The notes: a model not told the origin generated them from the letters alone. Positions 8,172 to 17,405 are shown, counted from the first letter of the stretch. The stretch: DNA of 62,303 nt from Treponema sp. (GCA_009788065.1 WQSF01000005.1:1-62303); one strand, 5' to 3'. A program made the numbers and translations.

Positions 8172-8993
8172 CTATTTTGCCAGATTCAATTTGGCAAATA
8201 CACTCGCGTTCTGATACGCGACATTTTTATTTTCACCGGAAATTGACATACTGCCTATAAAATATTCGCGTTTATTGGATTGACCTGCGTTGCAATAAGC
8301 AACAGCAAAACCCATCGTTTTATTATTAACCAATTTTTCACATTCATAATTTACATCGCCGCTAACAGGATAATTTTTATTAAATACTTTCATTTCGATT
8401 TCCCATATGTATAAATTAGTACCATTCGCGTTGTTTCTATTTCCAATTTTATATTTCATATGATGGTTACGCGCTATATACCCATTTTTAAAATTTGAAT
8501 TGCCGCTCTGACCTGATACATAATCCATCACGTGAACACCATCGTAACTCATGTGATATGCAAACGCATTATTGTTATTTTCGTGCATGCCGCCTTTTCC
8601 GTCTTCGTTAATAAATAACTCCAAACAGTCATCGTTATATATCTCGTTATACGGGTTTGCTATTCTTGTAAGACTTAAATAAGTATCCATAATTTCTACC
8701 AAATAATATAGCCTGTCTTCTGTCCAAACAATCTTGAATCTACCCGAATAAGTTCCCGCGGGAGGAGGCGTCAGCTTTGACTGGCTGGCATTTCCGTCTC
8801 CAAGCCATATTTTGTCAATTGGCTTCCATGCCGCTTTGCTCCACGCCGGATCATCTCCTACGCCGTCAATTACCGGAGCAGACTCGGCAAAGTATGCCGT
8901 GTAATCATTTTGTTCTGAGGTAGTGTCAGGGAGAGAATCGCAGGTTGTCAAACAAATACAAAAAATTAAAACAATTAAAAAAACGGATTTCAT
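8172..8993 (-). CDS. CBM9-like lipoprotein
   Basis: The protein has 273 residues. The signal peptide ends in CLTTC, a spirochaetal-type lipobox. The mature part reads YFAESAPVIDGVGDDPAWS, FKIVWTEDRLYYLVEIMD, NDDCLELFINED and WEIEMKVF. This is the typical order of strands in the carbohydrate-binding module 9-like fold, known from xylanases and from exported cytochrome-related and sensor proteins. It may bind sugar, or use the fold for something else. It is the first gene of the minus-strand cluster; no clear promoter was identified upstream. Confidence 0.75.
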   Translation of the reverse strand: MKSVFLIVLIFCICLTTCDSLPDTTSEQNDYTAYFAESAPVIDGVGDDPAWSKAAWKPIDKIWLGDGNASQSKLTPPPAGTYSGRFKIVWTEDRLYYLVEIMDTYLSLTRIANPYNEIYNDDCLELFINEDGKGGMHENNNNAFAYHMSYDGVHVMDYVSGQSGNSNFKNGYIARNHHMKYKIGNRNNANGTNLYIWEIEMKVFNKNYPVSGDVNYECEKLVNNKTMGFAVAYCNAGQSNKREYFIGSMSISGENKNVAYQNASVFAKLNLAK

Positions 8994-9045
8994 TAGTTAC
9001 ATAGTACAACACAACCTAATACATGACAACATGAAATACCAGATT

Positions 9046-9187
9046 TGGAGCTAAGGGGAATTGCCTTTAACTCCTCAGCCTCCTGCTTCGGAGTTACAGG
9101 CCGCCTCCGTCACCTTTCGGCAGCCTCCATGCTACCTTTTCCTCGCATTCGCTCGGCGGTGACTACGGTTCAATTTCCCTTAGCTCT
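9046..9187. repeat. Hairpin element whose arms copy the 3' end of tRNA-Ala
   Basis: The 18 bases at 9046-9063 (tggagctaaggggaattg) are identical to 9257-9274, the 3' end of tRNA-Ala. The bases 9171-9186 are the inverted copy (15 of 16 pair with 9048-9063). The enclosed 107 bases contain smaller pairings (AACTCC with GGAGTT; GTCACC with GGTGAC). There is no open reading frame of note. It could be a decayed attachment-site structure, a mobile hairpin element or a structured RNA. Confidence 0.6.
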
Positions 9188-9256
9188 CAAGTATTTTATT
9201 AAGTCCTTGCTGTAACATTGTTGTTAATTATTTAGTTAGCTGAGTAATAATTTTAC

Positions 9257-9330
<74 letters not shown>

Positions 9331-9438
9331 GTGTCTTATCACTCTATAAAATTCATAGATTTGTGTCAACCGGATGAAGGTGTTTGCGGCGTTTGTTGTT
9401 AAAACATGGTTTAGTTTCATGGGTAAGGCGGCGGTTTC

Positions 9439-9467
9439 TTGTGTAGAACAACACATGGACATATAAT
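9439..9467 (+). promoter_or_regulatory. Promoter directly abutting the 9474 start
   Basis: TTGTGT (9439-9444), a 17-base spacer, then TATAAT (9462-9467). The ATG at 9474 begins six bases after the -10 box and there is no Shine-Dalgarno sequence, so the transcript should be leaderless or nearly so. Confidence 0.5.
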
Positions 9468-9473
9468 TATTAT

Positions 9474-9872
9474 ATGTGGCATCCAAAAATGGCGGATTTT
9501 GATGGACGCTTGAAAAAGCTTTTCGATGAAGTTGACGCTTATATCGAAGAACTTTACGGTGACAGATACCCGTTAAACCCTGTACGTCCAAAACGGGGAA
9601 CAACTGCTAATCCCGAAGCGGACGGTCTCTTTAACATAGGCGCCAATTTCACACCAGGCTTTACTTCGGAGCTGGGACGCGGCTATTTAATCAATGTTTC
9701 AATATCCACAATGGAAAAAGTTGACGAAAATGTACGCCGTGAAATTTACGAAGCCGCAACTGAAAAAGTTAAAGAACTTCTACTCGTTTATTTTCCTGAA
9801 CGCGAATTGACTGTCCGGCATGACGGTAATTTTTTTAAAATACAGGGAGATTTTAATTTGGGTGATGTTTAA
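9474..9872 (+). CDS. Conserved-looking hypothetical protein, probably leaderless
   Basis: The protein has 132 residues with no signal peptide or membrane segment. It is charged and looks cytosolic: FDGRLKKLFDEVDAYIEELYG, then GANFTPGFTSELGRGYLINVS, and a C-terminal NFFKIQGDFNLGDV. A second ATG in frame at 9489 (MADFDGR) is possible. The ATG at 9474 is favoured because a -10 box ends six bases upstream, leaving no room for a ribosome site. It is convergent with vsr and their ends overlap by 20 bases. I do not recognise the family. Confidence 0.65.
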   Translation: MWHPKMADFDGRLKKLFDEVDAYIEELYGDRYPLNPVRPKRGTTANPEADGLFNIGANFTPGFTSELGRGYLINVSISTMEKVDENVRREIYEAATEKVKELLLVYFPERELTVRHDGNFFKIQGDFNLGDV

Positions 9873-10365
9873 TGTCGTTATGCGAATATTCAGGTTCAAT
9901 TTCAACAGCATATAAATATTTCATCTCTTCTTCAGGATAAAATATTCCATTTTTAATGTTGTAAATCGCTTCTTTAATTTCATTCACACAGCCGGAAAGG
10001 TTGTTTTTAATATCGTTGCCCCAATAACGAAAAATAACCCAGCCCATCCTTTCCAGCTCTTTTTCTACTTTGTTGTCGCGTTCTATATTTCGTTCAATCT
10101 TTTTTACCCAGTAATCATTGTTGGTTTTTATCTCATCTTTTCTGTTTACCCAATTTTTACCATGCCATAATTCGCCGTCGCAAAATATCGCAATCTTATA
10201 TTTAGTAACCGCGATATCCGGCTTACCCGGCAGTTTAAAATAGTTCTTTCTATAACGAACACCTTCACGCCATAACGCCTTGCAAAGTAAAATCTCTATC
10301 GAAGTATTTTTACTTCTTATACGCGACATACATTTATGCCGCTGTTCCGGCGTCAGCGTATCCAT
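9853..10365 (-). CDS. vsr: Very short patch repair (Vsr) endonuclease
   Basis: The protein has 170 residues. It begins MDTLTPEQRHKCMSRIRSKN, followed by SIEILLCKALWREGVRYRKN, LPGKPDIAVTKYKIAIFCDG and ELWHGKNW, which are the standard Vsr motifs including the catalytic Asp in GKPDI. Vsr nicks 5' of T in T:G mismatches that arise by deamination of 5-methylcytosine. It is normally encoded beside a cytosine-C5 methyltransferase; none is present here, so this is an orphan. The C-terminal 30 residues (FYPEEEMKYLYAVEIEPEYS) extend past the usual end. Confidence 0.92.
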   Translation of the reverse strand: MDTLTPEQRHKCMSRIRSKNTSIEILLCKALWREGVRYRKNYFKLPGKPDIAVTKYKIAIFCDGELWHGKNWVNRKDEIKTNNDYWVKKIERNIERDNKVEKELERMGWVIFRYWGNDIKNNLSGCVNEIKEAIYNIKNGIFYPEEEMKYLYAVEIEPEYSHNDIKHHPN

Positions 10366-10366
10366 A

Positions 10367-11122
10367 TTAATTTATAATAAGTTCATTCTCTGTCAGTTCT
10401 GCTCTCCCGTTGTTATTAAATCCTTCCACTTTCATCATTACTTCGTAAAGCCCGCCGGACATATCCAATCCAAGTTTAGCCCATTCTTCAAAATGCCTGG
10501 TTACAGAGATAGTCCCGCTAGATCGTTTTGATGTACGAACGCTTACATATTGAATAAAATCATATCTGCCGGAACCTACGATGGCAGGCTGCTGATACAT
10601 TTCGCGAGTATATACATCATATGTTCCCTCTCCTTCAATTGTGAAAGAACCTTTTTTTGTACCGGAAGAACCGGGATGATAATTGCCCGCATAATTTTCA
10701 ACTATGTAATATTCAACTAACGGATTTCTGGTCCAGCCATAAACGCTTAGATATGAAACTCCCGACTCCCCGGGAAGATATTTGGCGCTGTATTTAATAG
10801 TGAAATTTCCATATGCTGAATGAGGTTGATTTGACCCGCCGTATCTCTTACCGCTTCGAAATAATATATTTCCGCCGCTGCTCCACTCGCATTTAAAAGC
10901 CCCGCCGTCTCCAAGCGTCATTTTCCCGGTAATATTATTATTACTTTTCCAGTATTCATAATCGTAGCCGTCATCATTGGTACCTCTCTCGTTGTAAGTT
11001 AAAACATCGCCGTTGAATTCACTTTTTACCGCTACCGTTTTTCCAGTCCCTTGACAGCCGATTACCGCAAACCCTGTTATTACCGCAAGCAGGATAATCA
11101 ATATTGATTTAAATCTTTTCAT
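10367..11122 (-). CDS. Lipoprotein, hypothetical
   Basis: I place the start at the ATG at 11122-11120, with AAGGAG about 8 bases upstream. A GTG three codons earlier overlaps that ribosome site and is rejected. The product has 251 residues, signal peptide MKRFKSILIILLAVITGFAV and lipobox VIGCQ. The mature part is rich in Gly, Tyr and Ser with beta-type strands (FTIKYSAKYLPG, EYYIVENYAGNY, YDFIQYVSVRTSKRSSG). The YYIVENYAGNYHPG region resembles the substrate-loop text of family 11 xylanases and related jelly rolls, but the catalytic glutamates cannot be confirmed, so I leave it unassigned. One base separates its stop from vsr. Confidence 0.65.
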   Translation of the reverse strand: MKRFKSILIILLAVITGFAVIGCQGTGKTVAVKSEFNGDVLTYNERGTNDDGYDYEYWKSNNNITGKMTLGDGGAFKCEWSSGGNILFRSGKRYGGSNQPHSAYGNFTIKYSAKYLPGESGVSYLSVYGWTRNPLVEYYIVENYAGNYHPGSSGTKKGSFTIEGEGTYDVYTREMYQQPAIVGSGRYDFIQYVSVRTSKRSSGTISVTRHFEEWAKLGLDMSGGLYEVMMKVEGFNNNGRAELTENELIIN

Positions 11123-11202
11123 TGTAAACACTCCTTACATGTTACTAAATTAATATTCGATTACGAATACCATTAATAATATCATGTATAACAGAAAAAT
11201 TC

Positions 11203-12675
11203 CTACTCCCCAATCGTTTCTTCAATAGCTTTTCCCAGAGCGATTTCCATCAATTCAGCAGGGGGTTCGGCGATTCTGCCAAGTCTTTTTAAGTCTTCGA
11301 CAAGGGTGCGGGCGGCGGCGATATCTGCTTTTGCCTGATTGTACACTTCGTCCCATGAAAATTTAACGCGGGCGACTCCCTCGCTGATTGCCTGTTGAGC
11401 GACATCGGCGGCTTCGCGGGCGAAAACATCTGTTTCTTCCATATTTGCGATGATGTTATCAGGATTGATGCCGCCGGCAACATTCTCGCGTTTCGCTGAA
11501 AAATCGGCGATTGAATGAGCGCAACGGATTGCCATACCGTCGGTTATTTTTTTAGCGCGTACCAAAAGCGCGCCTTTTAACAAACCGGGAAAACAGACTG
11601 AGTTGTTCACCTGATTCGGAAAATCGCCCCTGCCGGTTGCTACAATGTAAGCGCCTTCTTCCTTAGCGGCATACGGCCAAATTTCCGGCACCGGATTGGC
11701 GCAGGCAAATACAATCGCCTTATCAGCCATTCCTCGTACCCATTCGCGTTTTACTTTGTCAGGACCAGGACTCGAAAGCGCGATGAGTACGTCGGCGCCT
11801 TTCAACGTTTCGCCGATGTCATTTACCTTGCCGGGATTTGTTTTTTCGCATAACTCCCATTTACGGTAATTGCGTTTATCATTTTTAATATCTTCTCTGC
11901 CGGAATGCAGACTTCCTTTAGTATCAAAAATAGCCATCTTCGCAGGGTCGCCTCCGTCGGCAAGAATCAATCTTGCAACTGTGGTATTGGAAGCGCCTGC
12001 ACCAAGCAGTACGATTTTGGCGCCGCCGATTTTCTTGCCTGCGAGTTTCAACGCGTTAATTAACCCTGCAAGGGTAACGCAGGCAGTACCTTGCGCGTCG
12101 TCATGCCAAACAGGAATATCACAGGCTTCGCGCAGATCGTCTAACACTTTAAAACAGTTAGGCTGGCTTATATCTTCCAGATTTATGGCGCCGAAGCTGT
12201 GTTGAACCATTTTTACGAATTCAATAATTTTATCAGGATCGTTTTTTCCGTCCTTGCCTTTTGAATCGATGCATAAAGCTACAGCGTCTACGCCGCCCAA
12301 GTATTTCATGAGCATTGCCTTTCCTTCCATAACTCCAAGACCGCCTGAAGGCGTGCAATCGCCGTCGCCAAGCACTCTGGTGGAATCAGAAACTACCGCG
12401 ACAAGATTTCCGCGGTTAGACAGAGCGAAGGATGCGTCATTATTATCCCTGATCGTTGTAGAAACTTTGGATACGCCTGGAGTATACCAGACATTAAACC
12501 AATTATGGCTGTATATACCGCATTTTGGTACAGTTTGCATTTTACCGCCGTAAAAGCGGTGCGCTTCGATTGAAAGGTTCTTCAAAAATATCGTTTTAGC
12601 TTTTGCTTTCTGCTCTTCGCTGAAATTAGCGGGAAATAAGCCGTCTAAATTATTAAGCTGCAAATCAAAATTCAT
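11203..12675 (-). CDS. NAD(P)-dependent malic enzyme
   Basis: The protein has 490 residues. It catalyses oxidative decarboxylation of malate to pyruvate and CO2. Motifs: WYTPGVSKV, RGNLVAVVSDSTRVLGDGD, LCIDSKG, NLEDISQPNCF, VWHDDAQGTACVTLAGLINA (metal site), the nucleotide fold IVLLGAGASNTTVARLIL, FACANPVPEIWP and TGRGDFPNQVNNSVCFPG. It is about 100 residues longer than the shortest bacterial malic enzymes. AAGGA lies upstream of the ATG. The Ldh-type dehydrogenase gene lies 11 bases upstream, so the two are probably co-transcribed and work on malate and pyruvate together. Cofactor choice cannot be read with certainty. Confidence 0.92.
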   Translation of the reverse strand: MNFDLQLNNLDGLFPANFSEEQKAKAKTIFLKNLSIEAHRFYGGKMQTVPKCGIYSHNWFNVWYTPGVSKVSTTIRDNNDASFALSNRGNLVAVVSDSTRVLGDGDCTPSGGLGVMEGKAMLMKYLGGVDAVALCIDSKGKDGKNDPDKIIEFVKMVQHSFGAINLEDISQPNCFKVLDDLREACDIPVWHDDAQGTACVTLAGLINALKLAGKKIGGAKIVLLGAGASNTTVARLILADGGDPAKMAIFDTKGSLHSGREDIKNDKRNYRKWELCEKTNPGKVNDIGETLKGADVLIALSSPGPDKVKREWVRGMADKAIVFACANPVPEIWPYAAKEEGAYIVATGRGDFPNQVNNSVCFPGLLKGALLVRAKKITDGMAIRCAHSIADFSAKRENVAGGINPDNIIANMEETDVFAREAADVAQQAISEGVARVKFSWDEVYNQAKADIAAARTLVEDLKRLGRIAEPPAELMEIALGKAIEETIGE

Positions 12676-12686
12676 AATTCTATTCC

Positions 12687-13796
12687 TTAAAAATCAAACT
12701 TATAAGCATCCAACTTGTAAACTTCTTTTAAAGTTTTAATTGTTTTAATCAAGCTGTCGTTTAAAGGCACTCCGGTTTTTTTGCGATCAAGATACGCAAG
12801 GTATTCTTTTTCACCGGCAGTGTAGATCCGCTGTTCACCCGGCGCTTTTTTTGAATCGCGTAATTCACGCAGAATATCGCCGGTTGTTTTCTTGAATTTA
12901 TCAAGTTCGACAAACGCGCTGATGTCAATCGCGATAAAAAAATGTCCAAGATGATAAGGAATTTTTTTACCGCCGGCATCAAAACCGTTAAGAGCTTTTA
13001 AAAATTGTCCCTGCTGAAGCGCGGCGCTCAATATCTCTACAATCGTCGCGTAACCGTAACCTTTGTAACCTGCCGTGTCTTCGCCTAGACCGCCAAGCGG
13101 CGCGAGAGCAGACGTTCCTTTGGTTAGTCCTGTCAGAGCTTTGGAAGGGTCGGTTTCACTGCTGCCGTCATCATTAATCACCCAGCCTTCCGGCATTATT
13201 TTTCCGATTCTTTCGTAATGTTCGATTTTTCCGCGCTGTGAAACAGATGTGGCGCAGTCAAGTATAAAAGGAAAATCTTCGTCGGAAGGCATACCAACTG
13301 TTAAAGGATTAGTGCCGAGCATATTTTCGATTCCAAAAGTGGGTGCGATGGATGGACGCGCGTTTGTACCTGTAATGCCTATCATTCCGGCTTTAACAGC
13401 CATACTCGCGTAATATCCGGCAATACCGTAATGAGTGGAATTGCGCACGACAACCATGCCAAGCCCATGCTGTTTCGCCTTATCAATCGCCATCTCCATC
13501 GATTTTTTTCCGATAACCTGCCCCATACCGTCATGGCCGTCAATCACAGCAGTCGCAAGATGATCTTTCACAATTTCAAATCGGGTAACCGGGTTTTGAA
13601 TGCCGTCATTAATCCTGTCGATATAAATGGGTTTGAACCTTCCCACGCCGTGTGAATCGATACCGCGTTTATCCGATTCGATCAATACATCGGCGCAAAC
13701 CGCAGCGTCTTCCGGCGGGACGCCGACTTTTATAAATACATCCTTCATGAAAGATTCCAATTTTTCAAAACTTTCATATTTTACATTTACCGCCAT
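12687..13796 (-). CDS. Ldh-family (type 2 malate/L-lactate) dehydrogenase
   Basis: The protein has 369 residues. It belongs to the YlbC/ComC/MdlB-type NAD(P)-dependent 2-hydroxyacid dehydrogenases: SDKRGIDSHGVGRF, VIDGHDGMGQV, VVVRNSTHYGIAGYYASMA, GITGTNARPSIAPTFG, MLGTNPLTVGMP, FILDCATSVSQRGKIE and GYKGYGYATIVEILS. The His in NSTHYG is the family's catalytic histidine. The start has an excellent AGGAGG site. Malic enzyme follows 11 bases later, so oxaloacetate/malate is the likely substrate; lactate or ureidoglycolate cannot be excluded. Confidence 0.88.
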   Translation of the reverse strand: MAVNVKYESFEKLESFMKDVFIKVGVPPEDAAVCADVLIESDKRGIDSHGVGRFKPIYIDRINDGIQNPVTRFEIVKDHLATAVIDGHDGMGQVIGKKSMEMAIDKAKQHGLGMVVVRNSTHYGIAGYYASMAVKAGMIGITGTNARPSIAPTFGIENMLGTNPLTVGMPSDEDFPFILDCATSVSQRGKIEHYERIGKIMPEGWVINDDGSSETDPSKALTGLTKGTSALAPLGGLGEDTAGYKGYGYATIVEILSAALQQGQFLKALNGFDAGGKKIPYHLGHFFIAIDISAFVELDKFKKTTGDILRELRDSKKAPGEQRIYTAGEKEYLAYLDRKKTGVPLNDSLIKTIKTLKEVYKLDAYKFDF

Positions 13797-13962
13797 ATAA
13801 AGCCTCCTGTTTTAATATAAGAAACATTTTGCAATTCATCATTTTCTTTTAATTTAATCATTGTATGATTTTAAGTTTCTGTCAATTATATTTTGATATA
13901 ATTTATTATCCGGTAAATCCGCGTATTTTGTTTTCGTATATTAAATTACATGGAGGTACTTT

Positions 13963-15888
13963 ATGTACGAAAAAAATTCAAGTAAGAAAAAATTTGATGT
14001 CGCTCATGTTTTTATTATTTCGATTATTTTACTGTTAATTGGAGGATTAATCGGAATGTTGGTTCATACCAGCGGCGGAAAGGTAAAAATTCATGACATT
14101 AAATTTGTTACCGTAGACGGAGCAGAAATGAGAGCGCTGTTATACGTTCCGAAAAGCGCGACTCTTCTGAATCCCGCTCCGGCAGTCATTTCATGTCATG
14201 GTTATAACAACACATCCGAAGTGCAGGACCTTAACTGTGTGGAACTTTCAAAACGGGGATTTATTGTAATGTCCATTGACGCTTACGGTCATGGTCTCTC
14301 TAATTTCCCTGACGAGCGGATCAATCCTGTAGTCGGCGATATGGGAACCTATGCAGCGCTTCAGTATATCGGAACGCTTCCTTATGCTGACATTGAAAGA
14401 GTCGGTATGGTGGGACATTCGATGGGAGGAACCACAATTCAACTGGGAGCTGTCCGCGCATGGAAAGAACGCGAAAACAATCCTAGTGTTGTAGCGCCTA
14501 CCGCGGTGCTTCCCACTTCGCAATCATTCGCGGTGAATGCCGAGGGTAATTCAATACTCGCTCCCTATCCTGTTAATCTTGGTTCGGTTTTCGGACAGTT
14601 TGACGAATGGGCATTGGGAATGTGGGGAACAGTCAAGGGAAGCGACGCCAACAAAACCGCTGTCGCAAAAGCCGGAATGGGTTTCAATGATTTTAAATAT
14701 GACACCTACTATGAATATATTTCCCAGTCGCCAATTGACAGGGAAAGCGCGGTAAACGCAGCGCGGCGAGGTCAGTTACGTGTCATTTATCAGCCGCCTC
14801 ACACACATCCTGTAATCCATTTTAATTCAAGGGCAGTCGGCAATGTTGTTGATTTTTTTGATATAACATTAGCCGGAGGAAAATTGGCCTCTCAGCCGCA
14901 GCAGAGCTGGTTCGGAAAACAATTAGGAACAGGAATTTCGCTGATTGCTTTTTTCATTTTCATTACATCGTTCGGTTTACTGCTGCTTAAAACAAATTAT
15001 TTTAACGCAATAAAACAGCCGGAGCCTGACGGGCTCACAGCTATTACCGACGGTACAAGCAGAATACGTTATTGGACTATTTACATCATCGGTTTGCTGC
15101 CTGCGCCGCTTTTGTATAACTGGCTGGTCGGTTATCCAATCGATATTGTATCGATGGGACGAACAGTTCCGATTCCGATGCCCGCAAATCCCGTATTTCC
15201 TCTGCCTGCCGTCAATGGAATTTTTGCTTTAAACTTTTTCCTGGGGATAATCATCACGTTCCTGTACCTTGTTGTGTACAACTCATTTGCGGCGAAAGCA
15301 GGCTGCACATTTAATAATACAGGACTAAAACTTTCAGGTAACAAAATATTCCGTTCCACAGTTTTAGCGTTGACAGTTTTCGCGGCAGGTTATTTCCTTC
15401 TCTGCCTGTGCGACAGTTTCTTCAAGACAGATTTCCGCTTCTTCACCTTAAGCATTAAAACCTTAACCGCAGAAAAATGGGCGATCCTCCTGCGTTATCT
15501 GCCAAGTTTCCTATTCCTGTTCCTTGTAACCGGTGTTAGTCAAAATACTTTTACACGAATCAATAATCAGAAAGAATGGGTAAATATGCCGCTTATTATT
15601 TTCTCAAGTTTCGGCGGACTTTTAGTTCTGCACCTGATCGATTATATTTCTTTGAAACATACCGGCGTAAAAGTATTCCAGTTTGTACCATACCCGGAAA
15701 AGACCACCGCGGCTCTCGCCGGCGTACTGCTGTGGGGGCTGCTTTTTATTCTTCCGGTCGCGGCGGCAATTTCGCGCATTTTCTTCAAAGCCACAGGCTC
15801 TGTCTGGACAGGCGCTTTTGTCAATTCGTTAATCGTCACCTTGTTTGCAATATCCAACACGGTTATAGCGGCAAGGGGCGTTATTTAA
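13963..15888 (+). CDS. Alpha/beta hydrolase with polytopic membrane C-terminus
   Basis: The protein has 641 residues. One membrane segment (about 15-34) is followed by an alpha/beta-hydrolase domain: AVISCHGYNNT, a GMVGHSMGGTT nucleophile elbow with Ser153, and a late PPHTHPVIHF histidine. From about 325 on there are some eight hydrophobic helices. Esterase or dienelactone-hydrolase-like activity is expected, but the membrane tail is unusual and its role unknown. A GGAGG site precedes the ATG and a strong terminator follows, so it is probably monocistronic. Confidence 0.8.
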   Translation: MYEKNSSKKKFDVAHVFIISIILLLIGGLIGMLVHTSGGKVKIHDIKFVTVDGAEMRALLYVPKSATLLNPAPAVISCHGYNNTSEVQDLNCVELSKRGFIVMSIDAYGHGLSNFPDERINPVVGDMGTYAALQYIGTLPYADIERVGMVGHSMGGTTIQLGAVRAWKERENNPSVVAPTAVLPTSQSFAVNAEGNSILAPYPVNLGSVFGQFDEWALGMWGTVKGSDANKTAVAKAGMGFNDFKYDTYYEYISQSPIDRESAVNAARRGQLRVIYQPPHTHPVIHFNSRAVGNVVDFFDITLAGGKLASQPQQSWFGKQLGTGISLIAFFIFITSFGLLLLKTNYFNAIKQPEPDGLTAITDGTSRIRYWTIYIIGLLPAPLLYNWLVGYPIDIVSMGRTVPIPMPANPVFPLPAVNGIFALNFFLGIIITFLYLVVYNSFAAKAGCTFNNTGLKLSGNKIFRSTVLALTVFAAGYFLLCLCDSFFKTDFRFFTLSIKTLTAEKWAILLRYLPSFLFLFLVTGVSQNTFTRINNQKEWVNMPLIIFSSFGGLLVLHLIDYISLKHTGVKVFQFVPYPEKTTAALAGVLLWGLLFILPVAAAISRIFFKATGSVWTGAFVNSLIVTLFAISNTVIAARGVI

Positions 15889-15894
15889 AAAAGA

Positions 15895-15931
15895 GGGGAA
15901 GCCTCCTGACTTCAAGGCTTCCCCGTTTTTT
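15895..15931 (+). terminator. Rho-independent terminator
   Basis: A ten-base perfect stem GGGGAAGCCT / AGGCTTCCCC (15895-15904 with 15915-15924), a ten-base loop, and a run of T. It begins seven bases after the hydrolase stop. Confidence 0.93.
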
Positions 15932-16011
15932 CATTTCTTATAACGATGGTTGTTGACAAACTGACTTTTGCGCTAAAGAATTATTTTAGTATCTAAAATC
16001 AGGAGGAGTTT

Positions 16012-17217
16012 ATGGCCATCAGAGAATTAATCGAAAATACAATGAAAAAGGGAGAGGGCGTTTTTCGCTTGAATCCGAATTTTATTCCCCGCCCGTTTGG
16101 TATTGAGGGCAGACGGCTTCGGCTTCATCCAGATGATTACTTTGCCTACGGCCTTGAAAGAGGCTCGATAAAAGAGCGATGGATGGCTTCCACAAACATC
16201 GCGCAGAACGGACCGCTTGCGGGTCCTACCGAAGGACTGAGTTTTGTCGCGGTAGATTACTGCAGTGATGAAAAATTCAGTTTAAAAGAAGCGATTGAAA
16301 TTTTGGGAGCGGAAATTATCGGAAAAGAATTAATGGATAAATATAAAGGCTTTCCGGTATTTTCAAAATTCTATGATTTAAAAACACCTTTATTTCATCA
16401 TCTGCATTTAGACATGGAAGCCGCGGCGAGAGTCGGCAAACTTGGAAAGCCTGAGTGTTATTATTTCCCTCATCAGTTTGCAAGTCACACGGGTGAAATA
16501 AACGCAACCTATTTTGGTTATGACCCCGACACAAAACCGGAAGAAGTTAAACAGCGCCTTCGCGATTATAACAAAGGCGATACGCGCATAACAGAACTTT
16601 CGCGCGCGTGGAGGATCGAACTTGGTTCGGGCTGGTACTCCCCTGCCGGTGTAATTCACGCGCCCGGTTCTGTAATGACATACGAATTAAACTGGAACGG
16701 AGATGTTAACTCGGTACACGAAAATGTCGTGTCAGGCGTTACATATCCGCGCGAATTTATGAACGGCGAATGTCCCGCGGATAAAAAAGACGATATCGAT
16801 TATATTTTCAGTTTGCTTGACTGGGAAAAAAACACAGACCCTCATTATAAAAAACGCTTCGGCAGACCGCCTGTTACAATCGTTAAAAACGCAGACTACG
16901 AAGAAAAATGGATCTCCTACGCGAACGAAGGCTACTTCAGCGCGAAAGAGTTATCTGTAAATCCGGGAAAGAGCGTAACATTAAAAGAACCTGCCGCGTA
17001 CAGCGTAATTTTTATTCAAGGGCACGGCAAGTTCAGCGCGTATCATTGCGAAGCGCCGGGTATGCTGCGTTTCGGACAGCAGAGCGCGGATGAATTCTTT
17101 GTATCTGAAGACGCGGCGAAAAAGGGAATCGTTATTACAAACACAAGCCCTGTTGAACCGCTTGTGTTGATAAAGGGGTTCGGACCGAATAACTTGGAAG
17201 CGCCGAAAAACCTCTAA
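16012..17217 (+). CDS. Cupin-type protein resembling class I mannose-6-phosphate isomerase
   Basis: The protein has 401 residues and no signal peptide. A segment LFHHLHLDMEAA followed by PECYYFPHQF resembles the metal-binding HxH...E/H arrangement of ManA-type cupins, and later stretches (GWYSPAGVIHAPGS, YSVIFIQGHGKF) fit a second cupin barrel. It is likely a metal-dependent sugar or sugar-phosphate isomerase, but the exact ManA signature is not present. A very good AGGAGGAG site precedes the ATG. It is flanked by a terminator upstream and an inverted repeat downstream, so it is transcribed alone. Confidence 0.7.
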   Translation: MAIRELIENTMKKGEGVFRLNPNFIPRPFGIEGRRLRLHPDDYFAYGLERGSIKERWMASTNIAQNGPLAGPTEGLSFVAVDYCSDEKFSLKEAIEILGAEIIGKELMDKYKGFPVFSKFYDLKTPLFHHLHLDMEAAARVGKLGKPECYYFPHQFASHTGEINATYFGYDPDTKPEEVKQRLRDYNKGDTRITELSRAWRIELGSGWYSPAGVIHAPGSVMTYELNWNGDVNSVHENVVSGVTYPREFMNGECPADKKDDIDYIFSLLDWEKNTDPHYKKRFGRPPVTIVKNADYEEKWISYANEGYFSAKELSVNPGKSVTLKEPAAYSVIFIQGHGKFSAYHCEAPGMLRFGQQSADEFFVSEDAAKKGIVITNTSPVEPLVLIKGFGPNNLEAPKNL

Positions 17218-17271
17218 GCATGATGCAGTTATAGAAATAACAAAAAAGCCTTTATTAATTGGAATACGTAC

Positions 17272-17305
17272 CCATAGCGTACCGTTATCCACAAGTACGC
17301 TATGG
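17272..17305. repeat. Perfect 11-base inverted repeat
   Basis: CCATAGCGTAC (17272-17282) pairs perfectly with GTACGCTATGG (17295-17305) around a 12-base loop. No T-run follows on the plus strand, so it is a poor terminator. It lies at the left edge of the odd patch holding the broken lipoprotein, and could be a transposon-end relic, an operator or an RNA hairpin. Confidence 0.55.
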
Positions 17306-17405
17306 AATTTGGGTGGCTGCCATCATTGCCTAACATTCTAGCGCTTGAGGAAGAATACGAAAAAAGATAAAGTGAGTAATTATTGTATAATTAAAAGGAG
17401 CTTAT

